Assembly (NCBI RefSeq): GCF_010015445.1
Contig: NC_053133.1
Span: 6,986,809-7,050,808, forward strand
Reading direction: 5' to 3'
Length of the DNA: 64,000 bases
DNA from: Perca fluviatilis
Lineage: Eukaryota; Chordata; Actinopteri; Perciformes; Percidae
Part shown: positions 1-12,790 of the stretch, piece after piece
Position numbering within the stretch: the first letter of the stretch is position 1
Layout: each line of letters starts with the position of its first letter
The notes under the pieces: model-generated
What the model was told of the DNA's origin: nothing
What the model saw: only the letters and a program-made list of their open reading frames with translations
Databases searched by the model: none
Position numbers and translations under genes: made by a program

Positions 1-1420
1 TTTACCCAGGAACCAATTGGAAAATCCTTAAAATTCAATCACATCATATAAAGATAAGCCATAAAACTGTTACATTCATTTATTTATTTCCTCCTTCTGC
101 AGCTTTTATATGTGCATTTTTATGTTCTTGTGTGTGGCCCGTCCGGAATTCATCTTATGGCAAACCGATTAAGTTTTTCAGCTCCTTATATGGTTGCTAT
201 GCTTATTGTAATTTTTCTTTAGGCTATTTAAAAAGTGAAACCTAGTCATTTCACTTCTGGCAGGTTACGATAGTTTTCCTTAGCATGCGTCCATATTTGC
301 ACAAGGCCATTACAATATTAACTAACCCTTCCCCAAGTGGGTGATTTCCAAACTTATGTAGCATGAATTGGCTATTGCTCCAGTAAGTCCAATATTCTCC
401 ACTGCCCGAGTTATTTCAGTAATGATGGCTTTGCACGACAAGTGCTGATGGCCTGAAATGGCAATTTCTCTATAGGCCCTTTCAGATTAATTTCCTGTGT
501 TGAGTGGGAATAGATACACGAGACAGGCCCACTCCAGACAAGTCAGGTCCCTGTGTCTACGATGTAAGTGGGCAAAGATTATGTGACAGCATTGGGAGTA
601 ATGAGAGGTCGACACGTGCTCTGGTCTGTGTGCCTCTTCAAGAGGAAAATCTCTGATAATGAACTCTTCGTATTGCATTGCCAGACCTATCTCCACAGCG
701 CTGTGGAGAAAGGTCTGGCTACAACACAGATACATTCTAGGATAGGAGGAAAAAAAACACTCAAGGTTGTTTGCAATTCTTTAAACCAATCACAATTGTC
801 TTAGGTGGCCCTGCGCGGACTTTCGCCTTATAAATACTACTCGCTACCGTCATCGTTCTGTGATCACGAAATATGCTTCCCATACATTGCTTTAAAATTC
901 GTAATCACCACACGGAAAAAAAACGACATTATTGTGTCCTGTCCACGACTCAATAGATTTAATAACGTGACCATATCACAAACTGCCATGAGACCGGGCT
1001 GTGAAGGGATTTTGACACACAGATCACAGCAGGAGAGGGGCAAAGGCTTATACTGGCAATGCACTTCTCTTGATCCAGACTAATGAACTCTAGACTTTTA
1101 CTCCTCAGCAGCCCAGATAGACAGAAAGAAAGAGGGAGAGAGAGTGAGAGAGAACTGGAAGAGACTGACACTATCGTTGTCATGATCACGATTTAGACAG
1201 GCTGCTTCTCACTTCTCTTGTCTTTTCTAACACACAGTAATACACTCACTCCCATGCGCTGACATTCAGCACACCTATTCACAAACAGAAAAACAGAAAA
1301 CATTTAAGATATCGGCTCATGTACACAATCACGTGGTCTCAACAGAGTGACTCACTCACACAAGATTTAGTGGTCAAATAAAAAGCAGCAAAAATCCAGC
1401 TGTGATACAAATACAAATAT
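1..1420. other. Non-coding, one short palindromic repeat
   Basis: I recognise no exon here. Short open frames on both strands between 487 and 1189 have no recognisable domain, and two of them mirror each other because they lie over a palindrome at 681-718. A purine-rich GA run lies at 1125-1155. If the PARD3 gene called further along continues beyond the window start, this is intron; otherwise it is intergenic. Confidence 0.5.
681..718. repeat. Near-perfect 19-bp-arm palindrome (MITE-like core)
   Basis: Two 19-base arms, 681-699 and 700-718, are reverse complements with one mismatched pair and no loop, centred on AGCGCT. The arms begin CCAGACCT and end AGGTCTGG. Palindromes containing GGTCTGGC and CTCCACAGCGC resemble the cores of short teleost interspersed repeats as I remember them, but no terminal repeat or target duplication could be defined here. 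Confidence 0.6.
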
Positions 1421-1563
1421 GGCACCTTTGTCCGAAGCAACTTACACCCCTCCTCTCCCTAGATGCACACAGTGGCTGCTATATGGGACACTTAGACATG
1501 TGGGCAGCGAGAAATTGGGATCGAATCACCAATCCTACAATTAATCGCTCCACCACCTAAGAT
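1421..1563 (-). repeat. Degenerate tRNA-derived SINE
   Basis: Read on the minus strand, the head at about 1548-1560 gives TTAGGTGGTGGAG, resembling an RNA polymerase III A box. About 20 bases further is GATTCGATCCC (near 1517-1528), one mismatch from the B-box consensus GGTTCGANNCC. The following minus-strand segment contains CACATGTC and AAGTGTCC, matching the body of a common teleost tRNA SINE as I remember it. The copy is diverged and is not a functional tRNA gene. The 3' boundary is approximate. Confidence 0.6.
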
Positions 1564-1689
1564 GCAGTCAAATTATTTGCATAAGAACATAATTTATTTT
1601 TCATATACATTTACATTGTATGTATTATTGTTGTTATTTAGATTATTTTGACTTTGATTTTATTATGTTTGTTATTCCGTACAAACAGC

Positions 1690-1810
1690 ATCTATTGCCG
1701 AGTGATCCCCAAGTTGCTCTTCCTGAGGTTCCTCCCATTGGGTCATATGCTTTTAAAGCCCATTAAGGCAAATTTGTGATTTTGGGCTATATAAATAAAG
1801 TTGACTATAC
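1690..1810 (+). repeat. 3' tail of an L2-like LINE or a SINE sharing its tail
   Basis: The stretch reads AAAGCCCATTAAGGCAAATT, then TTTTGGGCTATATAAATAAA, then GTTGACTATAC. This is the layout of a widespread teleost non-LTR 3' end: the last element is an A-rich AATAAA-type tail followed by short TTGA repeats. No reverse-transcriptase coding sequence is attached, so the copy is 5'-truncated, as is usual. The family name is from memory and not tested. Confidence 0.5.
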
Positions 1811-3531
1811 TTTGGGACACGGGTAACAAAATTCTGATTGGTGAGAAAACTGGTGCAATTGTGTAATCTGAATTCTGAAGTCACATGTTGGATAGGGAAA
1901 TGCACACACAAGCACACACACACACACAATCCCAAACCCTGAAATTTGGATTTGGAAACAAAGCAGAAACCCTTTCATGCATACACATACATTACACACA
2001 AACATACTGTACTCTCACTTACCCAGACTCCCCAAAACTGTATTCATGCGACAAACTCCAAATCCTTACACATAAAGATAAACACACATATAAAGGACAC
2101 ACGTACACATTGGCTCTCTCAGGCAGACTCAAGGCTGCCTGAGCCCAGCATCTGATTTCACATGGCCATCTCATCGATCACAGCTTATAAAGTCTGAGAT
2201 GGACAGCTGCTGTTGAGAGCCAGAGGTCCCTGCCATTACACAGCCATCTCATCCATTTACTTGCAGATCAATGGGACAGTTACTGAAATGGCCTTTGGAG
2301 CGTGTGTGTCATCCAGCCCAGACGCTTTAACTGCTTCGGTTGTGCACTAACTCCTCTCTCGCTCACCTGAGCCCGTGTCTGTCTTCTCAGGGCCGTCCTC
2401 TCTCAACTCGGCTGTTTGTTTGGGAGATAGACTCGGCGACAAGACCGCGACCCGGACCCGTGAGTCGTATTAAAGTTTGATGGCGGCGCTGGGAGTTTAG
2501 TTTTTTTTGTTGTTGTTGCTGGCTTGTGTTCTTTACAGCATCACTCTGATTAACAGGTCGCACCGAAACAAAAGCCACTTTATGAATAAGTAATGGATCT
2601 GCCTGGACACTGCCAAGTCCCCATTTAATTAAATGAAGTCGCATTTAGAAGAAAAAAAAAAAAAGGCATGAGAAGAGGGGAGAAAGAAATAGACTCCCCT
2701 CCTCATTTGGACATGAAAGTGAGGTATGATTGCAGCGCGGTAGGGGATTAATGACTCGTCATTGAAGACGATGATGAGTCTCGCTGAGGCTCCATCTCAA
2801 AGTCACCACACAGAGATGGGGACACTTTGGAACACAAACTGAAAGAAATGCATGCAGGGGGTTCAAAGGAGCCTTGGACAACATTGTTTTCTATAGGCCT
2901 TTTTCTCACGCCTGTGCACACGCATGCAAGCACCCACATACACATGCATACGCATACCCCGGCATTCTTTTCACGATGGACTGACCACTGAAAGCCCTCC
3001 AAAGAGAAGGAATCAAATAAAGCCGTCAGTGGATGGAGATTAAAAGGAGTGCTACACAGTAAAAATCTGATTTATGAAGCTGAGGCCAGGTTGCTACGGG
3101 GGTTTTGGTGCCATGGTAACCCAGTGAACGGTAAGGTCAATGGGGCAGTTGAATGAGGAGCCGTAGAATGGGGAGAAAAGAAAGGAGACTTTTAACCTCT
3201 TACTATTCACAGCTTTTCATCAAGCTTAAAGCCTTTACCAGGCTAACACATAAAGGTAGAGTTTCAATAAAGAGGTCAAAGTCCTCTTCATAAATTACGA
3301 AAGCCTTTCTCATTGTCCCCATTCAGGCCAGAAAAGACCAATTTGTGTCCTGAATGAGACAGGAATTGAAAGGCAACAAGTTCATGATTTTAACTTTACC
3401 AAAATGGCTCTTTTTAGACTCCTGTGCTGTATTTCTTTCTGTTGCTCTCTTTCCATTCACTATCTGCTTCTTTCCCTCTGCCATCTCTCCACTGTCCTTT
3501 ATTGTCAGTCCACCGCTGTGAAGCCAGTCAT

Positions 3532-3569
<38 letters not shown>

Positions 3570-6500
3570 TGCCTGTTGTGTGGCAGTTCTGTGACCCACT
3601 GTGGTTAGTACTGCTCCAGTGTGTTGTGGTGTTTTGTCTGTGGGAGCTGTCCTGTGCATGCTGCTGTGTCCGGGGCCAAGGCCCTTTCCTATTGTCTGCT
3701 GCCATATGGAAGCCAGCACCAACATGGAGATAAGCCTGTCCTCATGCTGTTCCCTGACCTTCTCAGGCACCCAGCTGGCACTAAATGCAGAAATAATTAT
3801 TATCCCAATTACCCAGGCCAACTCTGTCCCCTATTTGTGTGCTGAGGGTCGGGGGGGGGGGGGTCCTCTGAAGTGCTGGGGGAGATACTGTGGAGGGAGG
3901 TCCCACACAAAAGGGGACCACTAAGAGGTTGGTCTCATGCTGCCTGATGCACTGTTTATTAGCTTGTCTGCCTCTGTAGAGCTGTAACGCTGGTCTATAA
4001 ATCTTGGTGATGATTCAATATTGTGCTACTATCAGGTATATGGGCTGTAACCTTTGTTTGAACCTACTTGTAGGTTGGGGTAATGTTAATACATTGGTGG
4101 AGCCATTAGAATAATTCTAGACTTTTTCAGAAAGTAATCATAATACATTTTAAAGTGGAAACATTTAAAAAAATAAAATAAAAAATCAATAAAAAAGTTA
4201 AGTCAATTTGCATTTCAATGATGCAATTAAAATATTGCAAAAAGTATTAAATGTTTCATTTAATCATTCTAAATTTTCATTATTCAGTCTTTCAACAATT
4301 CTCTAAACGATGATTAGGCTTTTTAAACAAAGTGCTCAAATAGTTTTTCAAGGGCTTTTACATTTTCCTCTGTTATTCCATTATGTAGCACAATACTGAG
4401 CCCTCAAACACAGACATTGATGTAAGGGGTATAAGGGAGCTGCACAGGACTAATGTCAGTTTATTTCCACCTTCTCTACGTGTTTCTCTTTTAGTTGCAA
4501 ACCATCTGGCTGGACCAGGTGTGATGTTCGGTGACAGGAGGGCAAGTTGTCAATGGTTCTTTTTTTTTTGAATGAGACATCCTGACTGCACAATGACTTT
4601 CATAAATAAACGTTGTTCAAAGGGAAGTCCTTAATTCCTGCAACAGAGACAGGTTCAATAAAGTTGGCACCAGCCTTTAAAACCTGCTACTTTCACCTTC
4701 TCACCTTCCTCTAATCAGTTCCTGGTGCACACTGGAGCTGAGACCAGGGTCTGAACAGGAATGCTCAACAGATGTTTCAGCCTTCCAACTGCTGGAGCAT
4801 CTGTGTCATAAAGGCTGTCGGACACGCTGAAAGACGGATGGGTAGACAAGACAAGTGCTGAGCTTCAAAGCCCGGGCAGGAAGAGGGGAAACGTTGGTGG
4901 ATTTAGCTCTCTCACAATGGATGTGTTCACTGGATGTGGAAAAAGCCCTGTGAGAAAGATGTCACTGCTCTGAACCCCCCACCACCCCGTCGCCTACACC
5001 AGTGGAATCTGCTCCAAGGGTCCAAAGCAGAGGGAGGGGAAGGCACAAGAGGCCTGTGGGAAAGATAAGGAGCCCTCAGTGGCAGAGCAATGTATAGCAT
5101 GCAGTGTGTGAAGAGGCTGGTGGGTTGAGTCATCATCTGTGCTGAATACTACCACACCATAATGGAAACCCATGTAGGTGAACCACTCCTCAAGAGGCTG
5201 TACTAAGATAAGATAATGTAACATTTGCCCACTATAACTTAAACACAGTGAAAAGTATAGCTTACTTGCAAACGTGCAAACCATAAACATATGAAGCAGG
5301 CACATTTACTTCCAGCCAGTGTACAATAAAAAGTTGTAGAAGATGGTAGGCGAATCATACAACAAAAACAATGAAGGCGTCATTAGTGCCCAAACTGTCT
5401 GCACCATCAGCTCATCTTATCTCTGCACTTTTATTGCTTTCTCTCCCTGTGGTGAAATGCTGAGGCTGCTGGGGATGCTGCTGATTCCTCCCCGAAGATT
5501 TTTATCCTGACTAAATGTCACGGGAGCTTTGGGCGCTCAAATCACTTTAGAAAGCTGTATTTTATTGTGTCGTTTCGCTTCAGGGCTCAAGCTCCACAGA
5601 ATGAAGGGGGGAAGAAAATATCATATCCATGCCATGAGAAATGATCTCACTTATCTTCTGGGGATCTCTGTAACGTTTCCACTAGATAGGTAAATAATGA
5701 GGTAAATGCCACGATTGGAGAAAAAATGAGGCAGGATTATTACATAGCTCTGTAGACCAATGAACATATCATGTCTTTATCGACTTTGGCCTGTCAGAGC
5801 TTGTCCTCTATTTGATACATAACAAACTCGATCCACATCCTATACTTCACAGCCTGAGGTGTTTTATAGAGGGTTAAGCAATTTTAATGCTGAAACGGGA
5901 TCAAATTGTCGTCTTTCACGTTGCAAGAAATCACTTTCTGACTTGTGGCGTCAAAGGGAGTGACCTGAAAGAAAAGAAAACAACGCACACCTCGGCAGAG
6001 TAATGAAAGCGACGGAGGGTGGATTTGAAGAGATTAGCCTGCCAGCACTTACAATTAAATGCCTCTATCTGGTCTTGCTTCACTCCATCACATGGAAAAT
6101 GTTAAGAAGCAAAGAAGGGAACAGCGGGGTTGATTAGAGTGGGGTTGGGGGATTAGGTCTGAGCGAAGGCACTTTGAGTTATTTAAATCTGCCCCCTTTG
6201 TCAAGGTACAAAGCCGCCGTCGGGAAGGTGCATCATGACTTATTTGAATAATGTGAATAAGTCTACCCCCCCCCAACCCCCGACCCCTCTGCTACTCGTC
6301 AGTGTTGTTTAGCTCTTCAGGTAACGGCTTCAGAACAAGAAGCGCTGGATTTGATTTTCCTGTGTTGGCAGGTGTGCTGCTGAAGCAGAGGTTCCATCCA
6401 ATTAGGAAAGCTGACAGAGTCCACTTTTAATCAGGGGCACCACCGTGAAAGGGCACGCAGTAATGAAGAGGTGGCAAGGTGGAGAGGATTTGTGTTAACT

Positions 6501-6735
6501 GTAATCTAATGTCACCTTGACAGACAAGAAGAGAGGAACTGAGCTGCATACCATAAACACTGTTCAAATTTTAAATAAAAAAAAACGTCAATGCAAGCCA
6601 CTCTGTCAATCACTTTTCACAATCAAGACTATTACGAGTTTAGGCCTGTAACTTCTCATGTACTCCCACCCTGAGAGACTGTACACTGGGGCTTTTTTGC
6701 CTCTCTCTTGCCTTGCCAAGACTGTGATCTTTCCT
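1811..6735. other. Non-coding stretch, mostly featureless
   Basis: No exon or clear transposon was recognised. It holds a short CA run at 1908-1926, a nine-unit CAGC array at 3533-3568, a poly-G run near 3850-3862 that is prone to slippage, and an AT-rich patch near 4130-4260. Open frames such as 3404-3733 and 3601-3924 run through low-complexity DNA and carry no recognisable domain. Confidence 0.5.
3533..3568. repeat. (CAGC)9 tetranucleotide microsatellite
   Basis: Nine uninterrupted CAGC units. The open frames reading PASQ repeats on one strand and GWLA repeats on the other are products of this array and not of a gene. Confidence 0.95.
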
Positions 6736-6818
<83 letters not shown>

Positions 6819-6831
6819 TGGTGTGTGTGTG
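6736..6831. repeat. (TG)n microsatellite
   Basis: About 96 bases of nearly pure TG with single interruptions (TTTG near 6748 and GGTGG near 6818). It produces Cys-Val or His-Thr open frames in every reading frame, which are not genes. Confidence 0.95.
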
Positions 6832-6955
6832 ATGGTGCCAACGAAAGGACTAGCATTGCCGCAGGAACACTGACCTTCTCTTTGCTGTTACATCCTTCAC
6901 AAAAGATGAAAATGACTCCTATGGTTCTGATAGCCACACTGTGGACAGATTGTGG

Positions 6956-6958
<3 letters not shown>

Positions 6959-7010
<52 letters not shown>
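6959..7010. repeat. (TG)n microsatellite
   Basis: About 52 bases of TG with one TTTG interruption, lying about 130 bases from the preceding TG array. Confidence 0.95.
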
Positions 7011-7840
7011 AAGGGAGAAATGTTTAGAAAGACAAAGGGGATGACTTGGTGTCTCAGCAGGGGGACGGAGCCATCAAAGAGAATCCCAAAACCACTCATC
7101 TCCCTCCGCTGATGAGACACTGCACTCACACTGGCTAAAGCTCAGCAATGTGTGTGCATATACTTGTGTGTGTGCTTGTTCATTCTAGAATCCATTGCTC
7201 AAAATTACTTGTGAGAGCGTATGACCTGATCTGTCGGGTGCTGCTGGTGCCATATTTGTTTTTGCTTCATCTGCTAAGAATCAAAGACTGTAATCCCGTT
7301 GAAATGGGCAGCATCACAGGCAGTCTTACAAGAGGAAATGTGTAAGTATGATTTTTATGATTTTTTGTCCGTGTGTAAGAGGGTGTGTGGTTGTGTGTCT
7401 GACCAAGGAAGAACATCCAGGACCAGCTGCCCTACTTTCTGTCTGCTAACGCACGCACACGAATACGAACACACAAACACACACAAACACAAACACGCAC
7501 ACACACTCTATGTATTTGTGACAGAGGCCCCAGTAGCTGCTCACTTACCCCAGCAGACAATGCCCCAGTCTGTCTACAGTACATAAAGACTCTCTGCTCT
7601 GAGTGTATGTCTGGGGTGTGCATGTGTGTGTGTGCGTGTGTGTGGTTCTCTGCCTTTAGGGGACATGTGTGTAGTTATGGAGTTCACATAGCTCTTTTGC
7701 TGTCTTCACATCTTCCTGATTGTGTCTGCTGCATGTTACCCCAGTGAGACAACCAGTCAACCAGTCAATGGTCAAAACGGCACCTTAAAATCAACTGTGA
7801 TCGTGTCAATTGCTGAATTTTAAAAGTTGAGTGTTTGTAT
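7011..7840. other. Non-coding, scattered short CA/TG runs
   Basis: No gene was recognised. Interrupted CA runs occur near 7448-7505 and TG runs near 7623-7643. It ends at the target site duplication of the solo LTR. Confidence 0.5.
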
Positions 7841-7845
7841 TAGAG
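7841..7845. repeat. Target site duplication, left copy
   Basis: TAGAG immediately precedes the TG terminus of the solo LTR and is identical to the copy following its CA terminus. Confidence 0.85.
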
Positions 7846-8647
7846 TGTGACGGGGCGCATGGCTGCCGTCACGGTAGCATCACAGACATCACTTGGTAGA
7901 ATAACCATTCAGCACTTAAGTCTTTGGTAATTAATGTTCGTGTATTGAGTGTAAAAGTATACAGAGGGTCAAATGTGGGCTTACCAGCATGTGCTCTTTT
8001 GTTGTGGGGGAAGGTTTACTGCTGTCCTTTTGTTTAAATTATCTGTGACTTCCGGGGTAACAGGAAGTTGACCTGTATTTTATGTATTACATTTTATAGC
8101 CAACAAGATGTCTTGTATTATAGATTGTCTTAATTGTAATGGCCATTGTATACATTATATGCTGTATCTGTCTAGATTTTCAGCTATGTGTATTTAGGTT
8201 GTATTAAGCCTTGTTTAGGTGCTCACCTGAGCCACCCCTGTGTTGTGTAGATTGGTATGTTCCAATTTGAGGGGCCGGCGTCAGGCTATATAGGGTGGCC
8301 AGAGTATTTGCTCGGGAACAGAGCTGAAGCGCGCATTGAGGAAGTAAGACATACTTCTGTGGTATATCCTCATTGCTGAGACTTGAATTAAGGTCCATTT
8401 TTATACAATGGTTTATCTGATTGTTTGCCCATTATGACTTGTAAGTCAAGTTTAATTTGTTTTTCTTGAAAGTGCTTTTTAGTTACTTTCCTTAATTTTG
8501 TTAATTGTTTCCATTATCATTTTTTTTTGCCTGTGGGCCTTAATTGGGTCTTTTTTTAATAAAAACCCATCATTTTTCATATCACCTTTGCCTCAACCGG
8601 AGTGATTAATACCTGCTCAAGGCTACTCACCGCATCTACCCTCAACA
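7846..8647 (+). mobile_element. Solo LTR of an LTR retrotransposon
   Basis: The 802-bp element begins TGTGACGGGG and ends CTCAACA, giving the canonical TG...CA termini. It is flanked by an identical 5-bp direct repeat, TAGAG, at 7841-7845 and 8648-8652. Inside, on the plus strand, a TATA-like CTATATAG lies near 8286-8293 and an AATAAA polyadenylation signal near 8559, in the order expected of U3-R-U5. No internal gag or pol sequence or second LTR is nearby, so this is what remains after recombination between two LTRs. A 5-bp duplication fits Ty3/gypsy-, copia- or BEL-type elements; the family cannot be set from the LTR alone. Confidence 0.85.
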
Positions 8648-8652
8648 TAGAG
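8648..8652. repeat. Target site duplication, right copy
   Basis: TAGAG immediately follows the CA terminus of the solo LTR, matching 7841-7845 exactly. The perfect match suggests a fairly recent insertion. Confidence 0.85.
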
Positions 8653-9460
8653 TTACACCAGAAACAGACCACACATTATTACAGTAACTTAAAATGACCC
8701 AATCCAATATAGGGTGTCAGGAATGAAAATGAGTGTTGGGTAAGTGTTCCTTTGTACTGTAGCAGACTGATTCCATACCATTTTGTTAGCCTTCTCTCGC
8801 CTATAGTTTGACGACATCTACAACATCTCTGTGACTGTTCAGATGCCACGATCGTTGTCATTTTTCTAGGACATCTGTCCCTGGCCCCTTCTGCCCAACC
8901 ATGATTACCTCATCTGGCACAGGGACAAACTCAAAAGATCTACAGTAAATGAGTTGTAGACTGATCCCTACAACAGGCAGATATGAGATCTGTCTTAGAT
9001 ATCACCTATGATGGAGGGTTTTCAAGTCCAGCTATAGTAAAACTGTTGTAAAACACACAATCATGTGGTTTCTCATCAGAAATGTCACTGCTCTTTTAAC
9101 CTTATAAGGATCATCCTGATTTACAGAGAAATCTGACCTTTAAAGGATTTCTGACATTCATTGAAAAAGTATTAGTGCACTAAATAGTTTTTGCATGAAA
9201 ATAAATGTTCAGGTAGGCGCCAGGGGGAGGGGCGTGTCGGAATCTAATGAATATGGTTTTGTTGTCATGGCCAATATTTTTGACTTCCTTATCGGCCGTC
9301 GAGGGCAGAGGGATGATTTGAGTGACCTAACACACTTCTGTGTGACAGTGATGGCAGCAGCGCAGGATGGATGAGCAGAAACTCAAAGGGCTCGGGCAGG
9401 TGGAATGCTCCGAGTCTGAATCAAAGTGATCCGGCTTTTCTGTCTGCCAAAATGTCAAAT
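8653..9460. other. Non-coding stretch
   Basis: Nothing was recognised apart from ordinary unique-looking sequence between the solo LTR and the duplicated microsatellite block. Confidence 0.5.
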
Positions 9461-10066
<606 letters not shown>

Positions 10067-12624
10067 TGACATTTCACGGATCCTGACAGGGACTGAGAGC
10101 AAAGAGAGTAGCGTGATGAGCGCTGAGATCCTGCAAACAGATGATTTTGATACGGAGTCATTGCCGAGTCATGTTTAGAATCGCAGTTTGACGGCCTAAC
10201 AGAGCAATTTCAGACATTATTGCAACTGCTTCAAGGTCTGCATGGCCAACATTACTGTAAGGTGTACACTCTTTTCATGACGGAGGTTTGGACGAAGTTT
10301 GAGTTTAGCTGCAATATGCTGCAATGCATCGATATAAGTGGTTGGATATATTACAGTCTTATCAACAAAAAAACAACAACCCACAAATGTTTGTGTATTC
10401 ACCATGGCAAAACACATCTCTGTCATTCCATAATGGTGAACACACATGGGTCCATTGTTGCGTGTATTTACTGTCAGGGATGTCACCCTGGGTGAAGAGA
10501 CACCTACATACACTAGGTGCCATTAGAGCTACACTAAGAGCGCACTTTCTTTCATTCAGCAGCTACAATTGAGAGTCTTTAGCTGATTGCTTTGATTGAT
10601 CGCACAGGGGGTAAGGGAGTCGGACACAGAACACCCCGCCATCGACTCCCCTGCACATGGGAGGGACTGTGCAGCATTGGTGGAAATAAATCATGTGTTA
10701 AAATTATATTCTGATGTGGGGCCTTGAGTGCATATTGATTCGTAATTATTTGTACTAACAGTGGTGAGGGAGGGACAATGCCATCCATTACTGTGTGAAA
10801 ATAGGCATGGGGATCAATGCGAGTGGAATAGGGATTGTGGTGAAAAGCACGGCGGCCGTTCCTCTGTCAAAGGCGATCATTAGCCCGAGCAGAAGAGAGA
10901 GCCCTCTCCGCCATGACCACGGCTTGCTTTTTACAAAGCTGACGGTAAATTACATTCCATTCACAGAGGAACAAATTGACCTCACTGCTCTTGTGGTGGC
11001 ACAGGCAGCTATGTAATAACAGTGTCTGTGGACCGGGGACAATCATCCATTGCTTTTGGCCTTGTTTTTCTTTTTCCGCACCACTGATATCTTATCAGTT
11101 GTAGTGTGATTTTAACACATCAAAGACAAATGGAGTAACAAAATGAGATCATAATAAGAGCCGGGTGGGAAGTAGGAGCTACGCGCACACATAGGAATGA
11201 GGTGACGTCAAGATGGCCTGGCATTAGAGTTGCAATGTCAAGTTATTAGTATAAATTAAGACAGAAAATAGGGCACAGACAGAGCCATGGCAGCCGGATA
11301 CAAAGGCTGTTCATGGTGGTCTGCAGTATGTGTTGTCATAAGAAAAATATTTGGTGTTTTGAATATGCAGATGACTCACTGTGTCATGCTTAATGTGTCT
11401 TTTCTGAAAACACTGAATTTCCCATCATGTAGCCCAAACAAAGCCACTGTGCTGCACAATGACCCACAAGGGCAAAGGATGTCAAACTTACACAAGTAAA
11501 GAGGTACAAATACTGTAGAATAATGTACTGTTGAGCAATACAGTACAAAAAGTACAATAGATTTTATTCCAGGCAAAAACAACTGAGGGAGAAGCAGATC
11601 TAGAAACAAGGCAACAGCTACAACAATACAGTTTCTGCTAATTAAGACAGGGAGCTCTGAAGTAAAAAAAACAGCAAAACAACAAAGAAAAACTACCTAG
11701 TCCTCAGTTAGAAAATTGAAGAACAAATGTGAGCTATCTAAACACATTAACCCAAGCCTGCGGGCCCAGAGAATATAAACCTGCTTAGCTAACCGCCATG
11801 TACACATTCACCCACACATACACACACAGGCACCAAGGAAAGAAAGGCAATCTCATCCTCCCATTATGATTTGATAGCTCAAATTGTAGCAATGATTCAA
11901 GTGTGGTCCTCTGGGTTTTGTGGATGAGCCCAGAGCCTGTTATTTCACCAGTGGGCACCAGGGGATGGGAAAGGATGCTATTGCAGCCAACAAAATGACC
12001 ATTAAATCACAGGCTATGAAGCCACTCTGGACTGTGAAAGAGCGTGCACCTACTGCTTGATGTGTCAGGAGCGTGGATGTGTGTGGATGTAGTGCTTTGC
12101 TACCATTGTACGTTGTGCTGCGTGTCTGTGCCGAGCAAGTGGAAATTGTTTGGATGAAAATTGTATGGACGTGTGGTTTGCGTTGCTGAAGTTCACATTG
12201 TGTCAGTGAAAATTGTATGCCACTGTATAACCACTGAAGTGAAGATTGTGTGTATAGAAATTCCGCAGAATGGTAAGAGGTCATGACAGTAAGCATGGAT
12301 GCACCTGGCTCACATTATCATATGAAATATAGTGTGTACACATAGTGTATAATATGGTTCCAGATAGGTCAGTTTACAATGTAACTGTGGCAATCCAATA
12401 CATAATGCATCTATTGGGCTTTGGAATGTGGTGGTGTTTGAAAACGTAAAAATGTGTTTGCCTGTGCACTTGTAAGTGTTTTTTCGTTTGTCACGCCCTG
12501 TCACAGCCAAATAAAGACACCAAGTTTGCTGCTAACTATACAATGAGAACATAGAGACAGATTATTATGTGTCCCTGTGTGTTCAATGACTCAGCCATAC
12601 GACATACTAACACTAAAGAAGAAA

Positions 12625-12681
12625 GCAAGAAGAAATAAATAATACAATACAACAGGTATTGTATTATTTATTTCTTCTTGC
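12625..12681. repeat. Perfect inverted repeat, 26-bp arms, 5-bp loop
   Basis: The arms at 12625-12650 and 12656-12681 are exact reverse complements (26 of 26) around the loop AACAG. The outer ends are GCAAGAAG and CTTCTTGC, and the inner part is rich in AT (AATACAATAC). A transcript would form a near-ideal stem-loop, and as DNA it could extrude a cruciform. No larger terminal repeat surrounds it. It is too perfect and AU-rich to call a microRNA precursor without expression data. Confidence 0.9.
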
Positions 12682-12760
12682 GTATTGGATGCCGTACACT
12701 TCAGAGCACTATGACCACTGAGCACGCGCACCAAATGTTGGGGGGCAACCCTAAATGATT

Positions 12761-12790
12761 CAGGGGCCCAGAGCTGGACATGGGCCCCTG
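12761..12790. repeat. Perfect inverted repeat, 10-bp arms, 10-bp loop
   Basis: CAGGGGCCCA at 12761-12770 and TGGGCCCCTG at 12781-12790 are exact reverse complements around a ten-base loop. The repeat lies 79 bases after the long AT-rich hairpin. Confidence 0.8.

Noticed and set aside
6656..7129. Long open frames of poly-Cys-Val or His-Thr residues
   Set aside because: They are translations of TG/CA microsatellites, appearing in several frames of both strands at once. The same applies to frames at 9327-9893, 9901-10161, 15968-16434, 16830-17240, 21713-22124, 24687-24899 and 31632-32052.
12625..12681. MicroRNA precursor
   Set aside because: The stem is perfectly paired, AU-rich and has a 5-base loop; animal precursors usually have bulges and larger loops, and no known seed was recognised.
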